Source: Muribaculaceae bacterium (GTDB lineage Bacteria > Bacteroidota > Bacteroidia > Bacteroidales > Muribaculaceae). Taken from it: a stretch of DNA of 35,397 nt. Below are positions 9,037 to 17,627 of the stretch, one piece after another; the first letter of the stretch is position 1; each line of letters begins with the position of its first letter. A model generated the notes under the pieces. The model ran no database searches, was not told the DNA's origin, and saw nothing but the letters and a program-made list of their open reading frames with translations. The position numbers and the translations under genes were made by a program. The stretch is taken from the NCBI GenBank assembly GCA_022509205.1, contig JAFLTR010000023.1:1-35397 (forward strand). The letters are read 5' to 3'.

Positions 9037-12000
9037 TCATAGGGTGTGATTGTGGACTTCCCTACACTGCTTGCAGTCACACTCATCCTTGAGTTTTCCA
9101 TGCTTCCCCATCAGCCAGTAGATAGCGGGAACTATGAAGATATTTAGGATAGTGGAGGAAATCAACCCTCCAAGAATCACAATGGCCATCGGAGCCTGTA
9201 TCTCGTTGCCGGGACTGTCGTAGCGGAAAGCCAGGGGAATCAATGCAAACGCTGAGGAAAGTCCGGTCATCAGGATAGGATTAAGTCGGTCGACTGACCC
9301 TGTCAATACTCTCCTCTCTAAAGGAATCTTTTCATGAAGCAACTGGTTATAATGTGAAATCAGGAGCATTCCATTGCGCGTAGAAATTCCAAGCAAGGAT
9401 ATAAACCCTATGATGGCAGGAATATTGAGATCGCTTCGAGTGATCCATAAAATCAATATTCCACCGATAATGGCCAGAGGCATATTCAAGAGGATAACCA
9501 GCGATTCCCTCACATCCCTGAATTCCGCAAACAATAGGAAAAATATCAGCAGAATTGCGCCCAGGGATGCCAACAGAAGAGTACGCGAGGCAGTTTCTTC
9601 ACTTTCAAACTGCCCTCCGAAAGAAAGATAGTAACCTTCGGGAAAAGTCACCTCTTCATCCACCCTCTCCCGGATTTCATTTACGGCACTTCTAAGATCC
9701 CTTCCGGAAACATTGGCAGAAACCACCAATCGTCTTGAAATATCCTCCCGGTTCACAACGCTCGGTCCGGAAGTCGATATAACTTCTGCTACGGAAGAAA
9801 GGGGCACGACACCCTGAGATGTATATATAGGTATATCCAGCAGTTCTTCGATGGATTCGCGGTATTCCGGAGAAACTTTCAACGTTATATCGTAAGGCGC
9901 ACCCCCGGCATATACTCTCGACACAGGTTCCCCCTTCAACGTTGTCTCAATCAATTGATTCAGTTCGGGCAACGTGACACCGTATTTTGCCATCAGTTCC
10001 CGCTTCGGCTTTATTTCTATCTGAGGACGTGGTACCTGTTGCTCAACATTGATATCCACAACACCTTTAACATCCCACATGGCGGAAGCCACACTTTTCC
10101 CCAAAGAGAAAAGACGGTCGAGATCATCACCGAAAATCTTCACTGCTATCTGAGCTTCACTGCCCGAAAGCATAGCGTCAATACGGTGGCTTATAGGCTG
10201 ACCAATCTCGACATTCACCCCGGGGATGGCCTCCAGTTTTTCCCGTATATCATGAGCCACATCCTCACGCTTCCGCCCGGGGCCAAGAGAATATGGCACT
10301 TCTATTTCCGATACATTTGAACCCAATGAATGTTCGTCAAGCTCCGCCCGTCCGGTTTTTCGCGCTGTCAGTACCACTTCCGGCACCTCACGTATCAGAC
10401 TTTCAGCCATCCGGCCAAGACTGTCGCTCATCTCAAGTGATATCCCCGGCAATGCACTTACATTCACAGTAAATGACCCCTCATTGAAAGAGGGGAGAAA
10501 ACTCCGTCCTAAAAACGGGAACACAATCCCCGCAAACACCAGAAACCCTCCAGCCACAATGAACACAGGAAAGGGTCGGGAAAGAACTTTGCGGAGAGTT
10601 CTTTTATAGAATTCCCCGAGCTTCTTCGTGAGGAAAGGTTCCTTTTCCAGATTCCTCTCATTGGATTTATTACCCAGCAAGAACACACACAACACCGGGG
10701 TCAGCGTAAGAGCCACAACCGTTGACGCAAGCAAGGCAATGATAAATGAAATTCCAAGTGGAATCAGCAATCGCCCTTCCATTCCCGTGAGGAAGAACAG
10801 AGGAAGGAAACTTGCTATTATGATAAGTGAAGAATTAAGTATCGGCATCCTCACCTCCCTTGAGGCTTCAAACACAACCTCCGCAGCAGGCTTGCGTGAC
10901 TCCACGGGTAGTTGACGATTGTTGCGTAAATGACGGTAGACATTCTCAACATCCACGATAGCATCATCTACCAGCGAACCGATTGCTATGGCAATACCGC
11001 CTAAAGTCATTGTATTGACTGAGAATCCCAATGCGTCTATAATCAGGAGTGTGATAATCACCGACATCGGGATTGCCACAGCAGATATAACGGTGGTGCG
11101 GATGTTGACAAGGAAAATGAAAAGCACCAGAATCACAAACAAAGCCCCCTCGAAAAGCGACACCTGAAGATTAGACACAGAGTTCCCGATGAATGAGGAT
11201 TGCCGGAATATATCAGTATTTATATTGATCCCGGCCGGCAAAGAAGGCTCAAGTGTCTCAATAAGATTTATCAGCTTATCCGTAAGCAATATAGAACCCA
11301 CTCCCGGCTGCTTCGTAACAGTGATCAGCACCGCCGATATGCCATTCAGTGAAGCTTTGCCAATTTCAGGTGTTTTAGCTGCGAACCGCAGTTCGGCTAT
11401 ATCTTCGAGAAGATAAGTATTTCCCGAAGAGGTCACTACCGGTGTTTTCTTCAATTGCTCAATATCTGTAGTAGACAGGGCTGCCTTGATCAGATATTCG
11501 TTGTCATAATCATATATAACCCCTCCGGAAGCATTGGAATTAAAACCGCTAAGCGAAGAAGTGACATCATTTAGCGAAACACCCAGCAATTTCATTTTAC
11601 CCGGAATAAGATTCACAGCATATTCCTCCACTTCCCCTCCGATCACAGAGACCGACGACACACCGCCTACAGCCAACAGACGGGGCCTGATAATGCGGTC
11701 GGCAACCGACCTCAACTCACCCTGCGACAGAGAATCAGATGTGAGACCGATAATCAGGATTTCACCTAAAATTGAAGAAGAAGGCCCCAAGGTAGGAGTA
11801 CCTACATCGCCCGGAAGACTCGATGAAATCGAAGGAAGTCTTTCCGAAACAAGCTGTCGGGCATCTTTGATGCCGGTAGACCAGTCAAACTCTATCCACA
11901 CTACTGAAAAACCTGTAGATGAAGAACTCCTTACTCTCCTGACTCCCGGAATACCGTTGAGTGCAGTCTCAACAGGAAACGTCACCAATTGTTCTACCTC

Positions 12001-12177
12001 CTCCGGTGCCATACCCGGAGCCTCGGTCATCACCACAACGGTCGGTGCGTTCAGATCAGGGAATATGTCTACCTCCGTCTTGAACAGAGCCATCACTCCC
12101 GCAGCAAGTATCAGGAAACTGAGAAACAGCACCAGAAACCTGTTGTCGAGAGAAAAACGTATGATCCTGTCAAGCAT
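9037..12177 (-). CDS. Heavy-metal efflux RND permease, CusA/CzcA family
   Basis: A 1046-residue inner-membrane pump, normal for the HME-RND family, which exports monovalent (Cu, Ag) or divalent (Zn, Co, Cd, Ni) metal ions by proton antiport. TM1 follows MLDRIIRFSLDNR. The TM4 motif GSLVDDAIVDVENVYRHL (400-417) holds the charged residues (Asp404, Asp405, Asp409, Glu411) typical of this family rather than of drug-exporting RND pumps. The periplasmic loops contain the usual FDWSTGIKDARQLVSERL block. Unusually, the cytoplasmic tail (about 1025-1046) holds a CDCKQC motif plus HNH, a possible metal-sensing or delivery site. It starts 6 bases after the adaptor gene. No outer-membrane channel gene is nearby, so a channel from elsewhere must be used. 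The ion cannot be told from sequence. Confidence 0.93.
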   Translation of the reverse strand: MLDRIIRFSLDNRFLVLFLSFLILAAGVMALFKTEVDIFPDLNAPTVVVMTEAPGMAPEEVEQLVTFPVETALNGIPGVRRVRSSSSTGFSVVWIEFDWSTGIKDARQLVSERLPSISSSLPGDVGTPTLGPSSSILGEILIIGLTSDSLSQGELRSVADRIIRPRLLAVGGVSSVSVIGGEVEEYAVNLIPGKMKLLGVSLNDVTSSLSGFNSNASGGVIYDYDNEYLIKAALSTTDIEQLKKTPVVTSSGNTYLLEDIAELRFAAKTPEIGKASLNGISAVLITVTKQPGVGSILLTDKLINLIETLEPSLPAGININTDIFRQSSFIGNSVSNLQVSLFEGALFVILVLFIFLVNIRTTVISAVAIPMSVIITLLIIDALGFSVNTMTLGGIAIAIGSLVDDAIVDVENVYRHLRNNRQLPVESRKPAAEVVFEASREVRMPILNSSLIIIASFLPLFFLTGMEGRLLIPLGISFIIALLASTVVALTLTPVLCVFLLGNKSNERNLEKEPFLTKKLGEFYKRTLRKVLSRPFPVFIVAGGFLVFAGIVFPFLGRSFLPSFNEGSFTVNVSALPGISLEMSDSLGRMAESLIREVPEVVLTARKTGRAELDEHSLGSNVSEIEVPYSLGPGRKREDVAHDIREKLEAIPGVNVEIGQPISHRIDAMLSGSEAQIAVKIFGDDLDRLFSLGKSVASAMWDVKGVVDINVEQQVPRPQIEIKPKRELMAKYGVTLPELNQLIETTLKGEPVSRVYAGGAPYDITLKVSPEYRESIEELLDIPIYTSQGVVPLSSVAEVISTSGPSVVNREDISRRLVVSANVSGRDLRSAVNEIRERVDEEVTFPEGYYLSFGGQFESEETASRTLLLASLGAILLIFFLLFAEFRDVRESLVILLNMPLAIIGGILILWITRSDLNIPAIIGFISLLGISTRNGMLLISHYNQLLHEKIPLERRVLTGSVDRLNPILMTGLSSAFALIPLAFRYDSPGNEIQAPMAIVILGGLISSTILNIFIVPAIYWLMGKHGKLKDECDCKQCREVHNHTL

Positions 12178-12183
12178 GGTGAA

Positions 12184-13302
12184 TTAATGGTTATGACTAT
12201 GTGATGGGGGCGCAACTGCTGAAATTTCCACCATTCTCACAATCGAAGCACCTTTTGACACCACCCTTTCCCCCGGATTCAATCCCTCTTTTATCTCTAT
12301 TCTTTCTCCATCAGAAGATCCGGTCTTAACGAGCCGTTTCTCAAAGCCGTGTTCATCGGCAACATAAGCATACTTGTTGCCCTGGATCTCCACCAGGGCA
12401 TCTTTAGGCAGAGAGATAACACCCTCACGGTCTCCGCATAAAAGAAACACTTCGGCATATCCCCCGGGAGAAGTAATGGGATTGCCCTCAAAGGAAAAAT
12501 AAACCGGTATATATCCATTGTTGATACCTGCTGTTCCTTCCGATAATTTTTTCCCGCCATGAGTTTCCAATTTAACAAGTTCACCCCCTTCCGGTATAAA
12601 ATTGGCACTCTCCAGATGAGAAAGGTGTCTCGCCTCCCGGGCAGGCAAGTCGGCCTTCAGAATCTGACGGCTGTTTTGAACCACCGAGGCTATCGGTTCA
12701 CCCACATCCACATAATCACCGTTTTTTACAAAGAGATTTACCAGAGTGCCTCCCTTTCCCGCTATAATATTGGCAGCGCCTGCCGAACCCTCCTTACCGG
12801 CAAGGGCCTCAGCCTCACGGTAAACCCGCTCCGCCTCTCGGAAAGTGGATGCAGTCACCAATCTTTCCTCATATAATTGTTTGAGGCGTTCATACTCCGT
12901 TTTTGCTGCTTCCAGATTAGCACGGGCTGCCTGATTCTGATCCCCTCCCTGCACCCCGGCTGTGGATATGCTGCCTATATTTTGACCGGCCTTGATTGAA
13001 ATTCCTTCATTGACTCCGGGAGTTAAGGTCACAATCCCACTCTTTTTGGCAACTATAGTCTGTAAATCACTCCCGGACGCCTCTATACTCCCGGAAGTCT
13101 TGATTACATCATGGAAAATTGCGGGATTCACAACCTCCGTCTCAATTCCAAACCGGGCCATATTCTCCTTGGAAATCACAATTTCCTCTCCGGAATGAGA
13201 CTCTTCCTCTTCATGCTCCTCGGGTTTCTCCCCGCATGACAACAGTAGAGAGAATAGCATAAAAGGCATATAACCAAGCCGCATAAAAGTGGAAATTTTC
13301 AT
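12184..13302 (-). CDS. RND efflux periplasmic adaptor (CusB/CzcB family), lipoprotein
   Basis: This membrane-fusion subunit links the RND permease to an outer-membrane channel. The lipobox LLLSC places the lipidated Cys at residue 23. A Glu/His-rich segment follows (EEHEEEESHSGEE), and the protein ends SHSHNH, both plausible metal ligands. The barrel-sandwich and helical hairpin regions are recognisable (GVNEGISIKAGQNIGSI; a coiled coil around 125-170; VKNGDYVDVGEPIASV). At 372 aa the length is normal. The ATG at 13302 sits directly after a hairpin and T run (13303-13345). The in-frame ATG at 13284 (MRLGYMPFMLF) would still give a complete lipoprotein signal and may be the true start. Confidence 0.92.
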   Translation of the reverse strand: MKISTFMRLGYMPFMLFSLLLSCGEKPEEHEEEESHSGEEIVISKENMARFGIETEVVNPAIFHDVIKTSGSIEASGSDLQTIVAKKSGIVTLTPGVNEGISIKAGQNIGSISTAGVQGGDQNQAARANLEAAKTEYERLKQLYEERLVTASTFREAERVYREAEALAGKEGSAGAANIIAGKGGTLVNLFVKNGDYVDVGEPIASVVQNSRQILKADLPAREARHLSHLESANFIPEGGELVKLETHGGKKLSEGTAGINNGYIPVYFSFEGNPITSPGGYAEVFLLCGDREGVISLPKDALVEIQGNKYAYVADEHGFEKRLVKTGSSDGERIEIKEGLNPGERVVSKGASIVRMVEISAVAPPSHSHNH

Positions 13303-13304
13303 AA

Positions 13305-13345
13305 AAAAGGATTATTAACTTTCATACAAAGTTAATAATCCTTTT
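13305..13345 (-). repeat. Perfect 18-bp inverted repeat with T tract abutting the efflux adaptor start
   Basis: Arms AAAAGGATTATTAACTTT (13305-13322) and its exact complement (13328-13345) flank a 5-base loop. On the minus strand the hairpin runs into six Ts (13308-13303) that touch the ATG at 13302. It could be a terminator for the lysA operon, an attenuator of the efflux genes, or an operator. The -7-like TAACTTTG (13334-13327) lies inside it. Confidence 0.8.
13327..13334 (-). promoter_or_regulatory. -7-like box for the efflux operon
   Basis: TAACTTTG on the minus strand fits TAnnTTTG. No good TTTG lies 19-21 bases upstream; instead the palindrome at 13346-13362 covers that spacer and -33 region. 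The predicted start near 13320 would leave only about 18 bases of leader to the ATG at 13302, or about 36 to 13284. Confidence 0.45.
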
Positions 13346-13362
13346 ATGCAACCCGGTTGCAT
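13346..13362. promoter_or_regulatory. 17-bp palindrome, probable operator of the metal-efflux operon
   Basis: ATGCAACC-C-GGTTGCAT is a perfect 8-bp inverted repeat with one central base. It lies immediately upstream of the -7-like box of the cusBA-type genes. Its symmetry and position suit a dimeric metal-responsive regulator (MerR, Fur or DtxR type), which is inference. No regulator gene is adjacent. Confidence 0.6.
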
Positions 13363-13409
13363 ATTTGTCACCTCACCGACCTCTGCAATCTTTCAGGGTC
13401 TAAAACTTT

Positions 13410-14555
13410 TCAGACGAGCACGGATTCAGGAATGGGCCGGATATTGTAGGTGCTTGCCATACTTTCCCCATAGGCTCCGGCACTTCTCAGCGCAATCAGG
13501 TCGCCCCTGCGGGTCAACGGCAATTTTTCATCCTTACCGAAGACATCGGATGATTCGCAGATAGGTCCCACCACATCATAGGTTTCTATTTCGGAATCCT
13601 TGTCGGCCGTCAGATTCTCTACCTTGTGATGCGCTCCATACAGTGCCGGACGCAACAAGTCGTTCATTCCCGCATCCAGGATTATGAACCTACGGTCGAT
13701 ACCCTGCTTAACATAAGTCACCTGCGAAATCAGCGAACCGCATTGCCCCACAACGGCTCTACCGAGTTCACAGTGCACCTCCTGACCCTCTCTGAGTTGG
13801 AGAGTAGACAGCAACGTGTCGAAATATCCTTTGAAATCCGGGATAGGATTTTTATCAGGCTCATCATAATCTATTCCGAGACCCCCTCCCACATTCAATA
13901 TTTTGAATTCGACACCCTTTCTTTCATATTCTTCCACAAGTTGATTGATCTTACCGCAGAGATATCTGAAAGGTGCCATATCCGTGATTTGAGATCCTAT
14001 ATGGAAATGCAATCCCACAAGATTCAGAAATTCGGAGTTGCGACTGAATTCCACGGCCTCGGCCAACAAAGACAGATGTATTCCGAATTTGTTTTCCTCA
14101 AGACCGGTGGTGATATAATGATGTGTGTGGGCATCGATATTCGGATTAACCCTAAGGCAGACATTTGGTTTATAGCCATATTCTTCGGCAAGCTGTTCAA
14201 GCACCTTAAGTTCTTCGATACTTTCCACGTTGAAATAGGCTATACCCGATTTCATTCCAAGTATCAGTTCCCGGTCAGTCTTTCCCACCCCGGCATAACA
14301 GATTGTGTCAGGTTTAAAACCGGCGTTAATGGCAGCCGTCACCTCCCGGCCGCTCACACAATCAGCTCCCAGACCTGCTTCCGAGATGACTTTAAGGAGC
14401 TTTTTATTACTATTTGCCTTGACTGCATAATGCACTTTCACGGGAGTGCCGGATATGCATCTGTTGATTTCATCGAGTGTGGCCTGAAGAATTTGGTAGT
14501 CATACCAATAGAGTGGGGTCTTGAGACCCTTGGCAAGATCGATATCGATATTCAT
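13410..14555 (-). CDS. lysA: Diaminopimelate decarboxylase
   Basis: A PLP-dependent enzyme making L-lysine from meso-diaminopimelate. The PLP lysine is Lys46 in HYAVKANSN. HFHIGSQI, the phosphate-binding GGGLGIDY and the active-site CESSDVFGKDEKL identify it as a DAP decarboxylase rather than an arginine or carboxynorspermidine decarboxylase. The usual EPGR block reads ELGR here. I chose the ATG at 14555 (MNIDIDLAKG, 381 aa). An upstream in-frame ATG at 14702 would add 49 non-conserved residues and overlap the glycosyltransferase gene. It lies 101 bases after that gene and is probably the last cistron of the operon starting at 16842. Confidence 0.93.
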   Translation of the reverse strand: MNIDIDLAKGLKTPLYWYDYQILQATLDEINRCISGTPVKVHYAVKANSNKKLLKVISEAGLGADCVSGREVTAAINAGFKPDTICYAGVGKTDRELILGMKSGIAYFNVESIEELKVLEQLAEEYGYKPNVCLRVNPNIDAHTHHYITTGLEENKFGIHLSLLAEAVEFSRNSEFLNLVGLHFHIGSQITDMAPFRYLCGKINQLVEEYERKGVEFKILNVGGGLGIDYDEPDKNPIPDFKGYFDTLLSTLQLREGQEVHCELGRAVVGQCGSLISQVTYVKQGIDRRFIILDAGMNDLLRPALYGAHHKVENLTADKDSEIETYDVVGPICESSDVFGKDEKLPLTRRGDLIALRSAGAYGESMASTYNIRPIPESVLV

Positions 14556-14656
14556 AAACCTGTAGAAAAATTTTTGCAAAATTGCTGAAAATCTATCAAA
14601 AAACAATAAAACCGGAATAAAATGATAGATTATCTGCCTATTAGGCGATAGTTTCG

Positions 14657-15736
14657 CTATTTCAGATAGATTTGTGTCAAGGGACCTATAAAATGTTGCC
14701 ATGAAAGGCGCCGGGAATAAGTCTGAAAAGCATTTTCCCCCATTTTGAGCCGAAGTTCGGGGTCATCAGCCAATTTGCGGATATTATCAGCAAGAAACGC
14801 CGGGTTGGCAGGAGGAGTGAGAAGACCCTCCCATCCGTCAGTTATATATTCGGGTTGCGCTCCGTTGGAAGAGCATACCTGCGGTCGTCCCACCGCCATA
14901 TATTCAATATTTGCGAGACCGAAAGCCTCTTCCTGGATAGAGGGCAAGACTCCGAAATCACATTCCCGGATAAGAGGGAGAGGGTCGTCGGTGTGTTTGT
15001 GCCAGTCGATCAGATCCATGACTCCTCGCGAAATCGCCCTTCTCCTGATTTTATCAAGGAAATCGGGGGTGCCGCTTCCCACAATTCTTAATCTCAATCT
15101 CTTTCCTTTCAGCATCGCCATTGCATCAATCAGCGTTTCAAGCCCTTTGCCGGCTTTGAGGGGGCCATGAAACATGGCAGTGAGCGGTCTGTTGGTGGTG
15201 GGGGCGCAATATTCCGGTGCTGCTATGTTCAGACTATTGTGGATCACGTAAAGACGGTTGGGATCAATAGGCATAAGGCGGTTGTGCCATGTCGACAAGA
15301 AACGGTCCCGAGCGGCACGCGACACAAAAACAAGAGAATCTATATTCCGATAGATTAGTTTAAGTAGCCATGAGTCTACAGCACGCCTCACTTTATGGCG
15401 TGTCATCACCACTTTCACATTCTTTTTTCCCGAGAGCTTACGTGCGGCCAGAGCCGTAAAGACGTTACGGAAACCATGTGCATGTACCACGGTATCTTCC
15501 GGCATCTCCTTAAGTTTCCTGGCAAGAGTGCGTATGGAATAGAAATCGGAGAATCCCTGCAAGGGAGCATGAAAGAGATTGATACCCTCCTTCTCAAAAA
15601 GGGAGTCTACAGCTTTTGCATCACGCGTAAGGGCCCAGACGTTCCATCCGACGCCATGGAAATGCCGGCAAATGTCAAGGGCATAGCGAGGGATTCCGGC
15701 CCAGCGGTTGTCGCTGACGATATGGATAAGATTCAT
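14657..15736 (-). CDS. Glycosyltransferase, GT4 family
   Basis: A 359-residue GT-B-fold retaining glycosyltransferase transferring a sugar from a nucleotide donor, probably for cell-surface glycan or LPS; substrate unknown. The N-terminal acceptor domain starts MNLIHIVSDNRWAGIPRYAL with a Gly-rich loop, and VVHAHGFRN follows. The donor domain has FHGPLKAGKGLETLIDAM and the EX7E motif, Glu270 and Glu278 in EAFGLANIE. Its ATG overlaps the stop of the upstream gene by one base (TGATG, 15738-15734), showing translational coupling. No transmembrane segment is evident, so it is cytosolic or peripheral. Confidence 0.9.
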   Translation of the reverse strand: MNLIHIVSDNRWAGIPRYALDICRHFHGVGWNVWALTRDAKAVDSLFEKEGINLFHAPLQGFSDFYSIRTLARKLKEMPEDTVVHAHGFRNVFTALAARKLSGKKNVKVVMTRHKVRRAVDSWLLKLIYRNIDSLVFVSRAARDRFLSTWHNRLMPIDPNRLYVIHNSLNIAAPEYCAPTTNRPLTAMFHGPLKAGKGLETLIDAMAMLKGKRLRLRIVGSGTPDFLDKIRRRAISRGVMDLIDWHKHTDDPLPLIRECDFGVLPSIQEEAFGLANIEYMAVGRPQVCSSNGAQPEYITDGWEGLLTPPANPAFLADNIRKLADDPELRLKMGENAFQTYSRRLSWQHFIGPLTQIYLK

Positions 15737-16842
15737 CAGTTGGTGGCCGCGAGCATCACCTTTATGTCAACGCTCGGAAGATTGAGGAAGGAGCCGATCA
15801 GTTTGTCGACGAGTTTTCCACGGAATGTCACCATACCGCACTGAACGCCGGGGGTAGAAGCAATCATGTGGTTAACACCACCTTTCACCAGCATATCGTC
15901 GAAGAAATTGACAATTACGTTTGAAAGGGCCATAGCAACGGTGCGAGGCACGGATATCGAGGGATGTGTTTCCCGGAAATTCAGCAGATACACAGAGTCT
16001 TTGAGAGCCGGGGAAAGATTCTTGGGGAATTCAAAGTTACGGGTGCACTCCCCTATGAGTATCACGTCGGCGCTTTTCACGCGATTGAAGAGCACACGCG
16101 GATGAATGGCAATTGTGTTGAGGTTTTCACCGCAAATACGTTTTGCACGTTGCAATGCCGCGATGTCATTATTCATCAGTGTGACAAAGGCACCGGCTGC
16201 CATAGCAGCCTTGGCTGCAGAATAAACCACATTGCCATCTCCGATGATAAGCACCTCACAAGGATTGATACCGGCCACCCCGGCAAGAAGCACTCCTTTA
16301 CCCCCTCCAAGATAGGAAAGGAATTCCTGCGCATAAATAATTGCCCCTCTTCCGTCGATTTCATCAATAATATTGGCGAAAACGGGTTCATCATTATGAC
16401 TAAGCATATTATCGAGACAGCAGGAGGTGATTTCTTTATCCAAAAGGGCCTTGATCACGTTTACATCGAAGAGACCCGCACCCATCATTGTGAAAAGAGC
16501 CGCACCTTTCTTCATTTTATGGATATCATGGGCATGGAGCGGACGATAAGACAGCACCACATCCGCTTTCAAAGCCTCGCTTCTCGTGACTATATTCACG
16601 CCATATTCCCTATAGCTCGAATCCGGGAAACTGATATCCGTGGCAGCCCCTTTTTCCATCAATATTCTGATACCCGATGATGTGAGCAGACCGGATCCTT
16701 CAGGAGTCAGAAGGAAGCGCGTTTCATCCGTGTCGGAATAGTTGCCCACCAATCCTAAGGTAAGTGCCGGCTCCATAGTGTCGGTGTCTACGGGTTGAAG
16801 TTTCGTCTTTAGTTCGAAATCTGTGATGGTCTTGTCTGTCAT
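15736..16842 (-). CDS. Alanine dehydrogenase-like protein with apparently lost catalytic residues
   Basis: A 368-residue protein with the fold of alanine dehydrogenase/transhydrogenase alpha. The match covers DETRFLLTPEGSGLLTSSG, GGGKGVLLAGVAGINPCEV, the Rossmann segment LIIGDGNVVYSAAKAA, VPRTVAMALSNV and the family's C-terminal FLNLPSVDI. By eye, the substrate lysine region (VKVKEP in B. subtilis Ald) reads LSYRPL, the catalytic His region (TYLHLA) reads TMMGAG, and the VDVAIDQGG block with the catalytic Asp is replaced by LLNFRETHP with about 30 residues missing. Activity as an alanine dehydrogenase is doubtful. A noncanonical enzyme or NAD-binding regulator is possible. It is the first gene of an operon with GT4 and lysA, under the promoter at 16903-16933. 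Confidence 0.75.
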   Translation of the reverse strand: MTDKTITDFELKTKLQPVDTDTMEPALTLGLVGNYSDTDETRFLLTPEGSGLLTSSGIRILMEKGAATDISFPDSSYREYGVNIVTRSEALKADVVLSYRPLHAHDIHKMKKGAALFTMMGAGLFDVNVIKALLDKEITSCCLDNMLSHNDEPVFANIIDEIDGRGAIIYAQEFLSYLGGGKGVLLAGVAGINPCEVLIIGDGNVVYSAAKAAMAAGAFVTLMNNDIAALQRAKRICGENLNTIAIHPRVLFNRVKSADVILIGECTRNFEFPKNLSPALKDSVYLLNFRETHPSISVPRTVAMALSNVIVNFFDDMLVKGGVNHMIASTPGVQCGMVTFRGKLVDKLIGSFLNLPSVDIKVMLAATN

Positions 16843-16902
16843 GGCAAAAGATATGAGGAGGGATAAGACTCATTTTTTCAAGGGCTGTCTCCTTCATTAA
16901 AG

Positions 16903-16933
16903 CAAAGGTAAGGAAAAGGGTCGGTAAATGCAA
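16903..16933 (-). promoter_or_regulatory. Promoter of the ald-like/GT4/lysA operon
   Basis: On the minus strand, TTG (16933-16931), 20 bases, then TACCTTTG (16910-16903), matching the Bacteroidetes consensus. The leader to the ATG at 16842 would be about 55 bases. Confidence 0.65.
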
Positions 16934-16999
16934 GTTTTAGAGGTTTGCAACCTCAAAAAGACTCTTTACCGTTTTTTAGCCGTATTTTATTAAAGAGAA

Positions 17000-17542
17000 T
17001 CAGAGATCGCGGAAAAGGGAGGGATAAGAATTTATGAATTCTTCTACATTCGTTTCTATCTGTTCCTGATTTTCAAGGTCATCACCGTGCCATTTGAGTT
17101 TTGCCTCCATATAGCGGGGGAGTCGTTCACATAATTGTGAGAGAATTTGCTCCTCTATCTCATCGTCGGATTTATTAGCCACAATCGGTCGCGTTTCATT
17201 TTCTGCCTGCAAGCGCGAAATCAAAACTGGAGTGGATGTTTCGAGAAAGACGGTGATCCCATTCTCGTTGAGGTAATCCATATTGTCAAAATGACATGGA
17301 GTGCCTCCACCACAAGCTATAACGCAATGAGGTGTTTCCGAGGTCGCTTCCCTCAGTCTCCGGCTTTCTATCTTTCTGAAACCATCTTCACCCTCCTCAC
17401 TGAACAGCTCATTGATACTTCTCTCCTCCTTTTCCTCGACATAACGGTCGAGATCTATGAAAGGTATCTTGAGCTGGCGGGCGAGTTCGCTTCCGAAGGT
17501 GGTTTTGCCCGAAGCCATATATCCGACAATATAGAAAATCAT
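17000..17542 (-). CDS. aroK: Shikimate kinase
   Basis: A 180-residue P-loop kinase phosphorylating shikimate to shikimate-3-phosphate in aromatic amino-acid synthesis. The P-loop is GYMASGKT (7-14). Shikimate binding uses Asp32 in IDLDRYVEEKEERSI, Arg56 in EDGFRKIE and the GGGTP loop (78-82). The LID Arg is in NETRPIV (around 118). All key residues are present and the length is normal. It lies 85 bases beyond the end of the DUF2723 gene on the same strand. I could not find a convincing promoter in that gap. Confidence 0.95.
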   Translation of the reverse strand: MIFYIVGYMASGKTTFGSELARQLKIPFIDLDRYVEEKEERSINELFSEEGEDGFRKIESRRLREATSETPHCVIACGGGTPCHFDNMDYLNENGITVFLETSTPVLISRLQAENETRPIVANKSDDEIEEQILSQLCERLPRYMEAKLKWHGDDLENQEQIETNVEEFINSYPSLFRDL

Positions 17543-17627
17543 ATTGAATTTAATAGCCTTGGAATATGGGTGTAAATTTACTAAAAATTTTAGAGCCCGG
17601 TCAACAAATTTTGTTAAAATCAGGGGT

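Noticed and set aside
11534-12187. 217-codon open frame antisense to the RND permease gene
   Set aside because: It mirrors the coding strand of a well-conserved gene and its translation shows no recognisable domain.
13410-14555. lysA as the carboxynorspermidine decarboxylase partner of the dehydrogenase at 3444
   Set aside because: The CESSDVFGKD and ELGRAVVG blocks fit diaminopimelate decarboxylase, and the genes are far apart in different operons.
13626-14588. 320-codon open frame antisense to lysA
   Set aside because: It is a shadow of lysA; no promoter, and the opposite frame carries all lysA motifs.
16940-16954. GAGGTT-TGC-AACCTC hairpin as a terminator
   Set aside because: No T run follows on either strand and the stem is only 6 bp; it lies just upstream of the promoter at 16903-16933.
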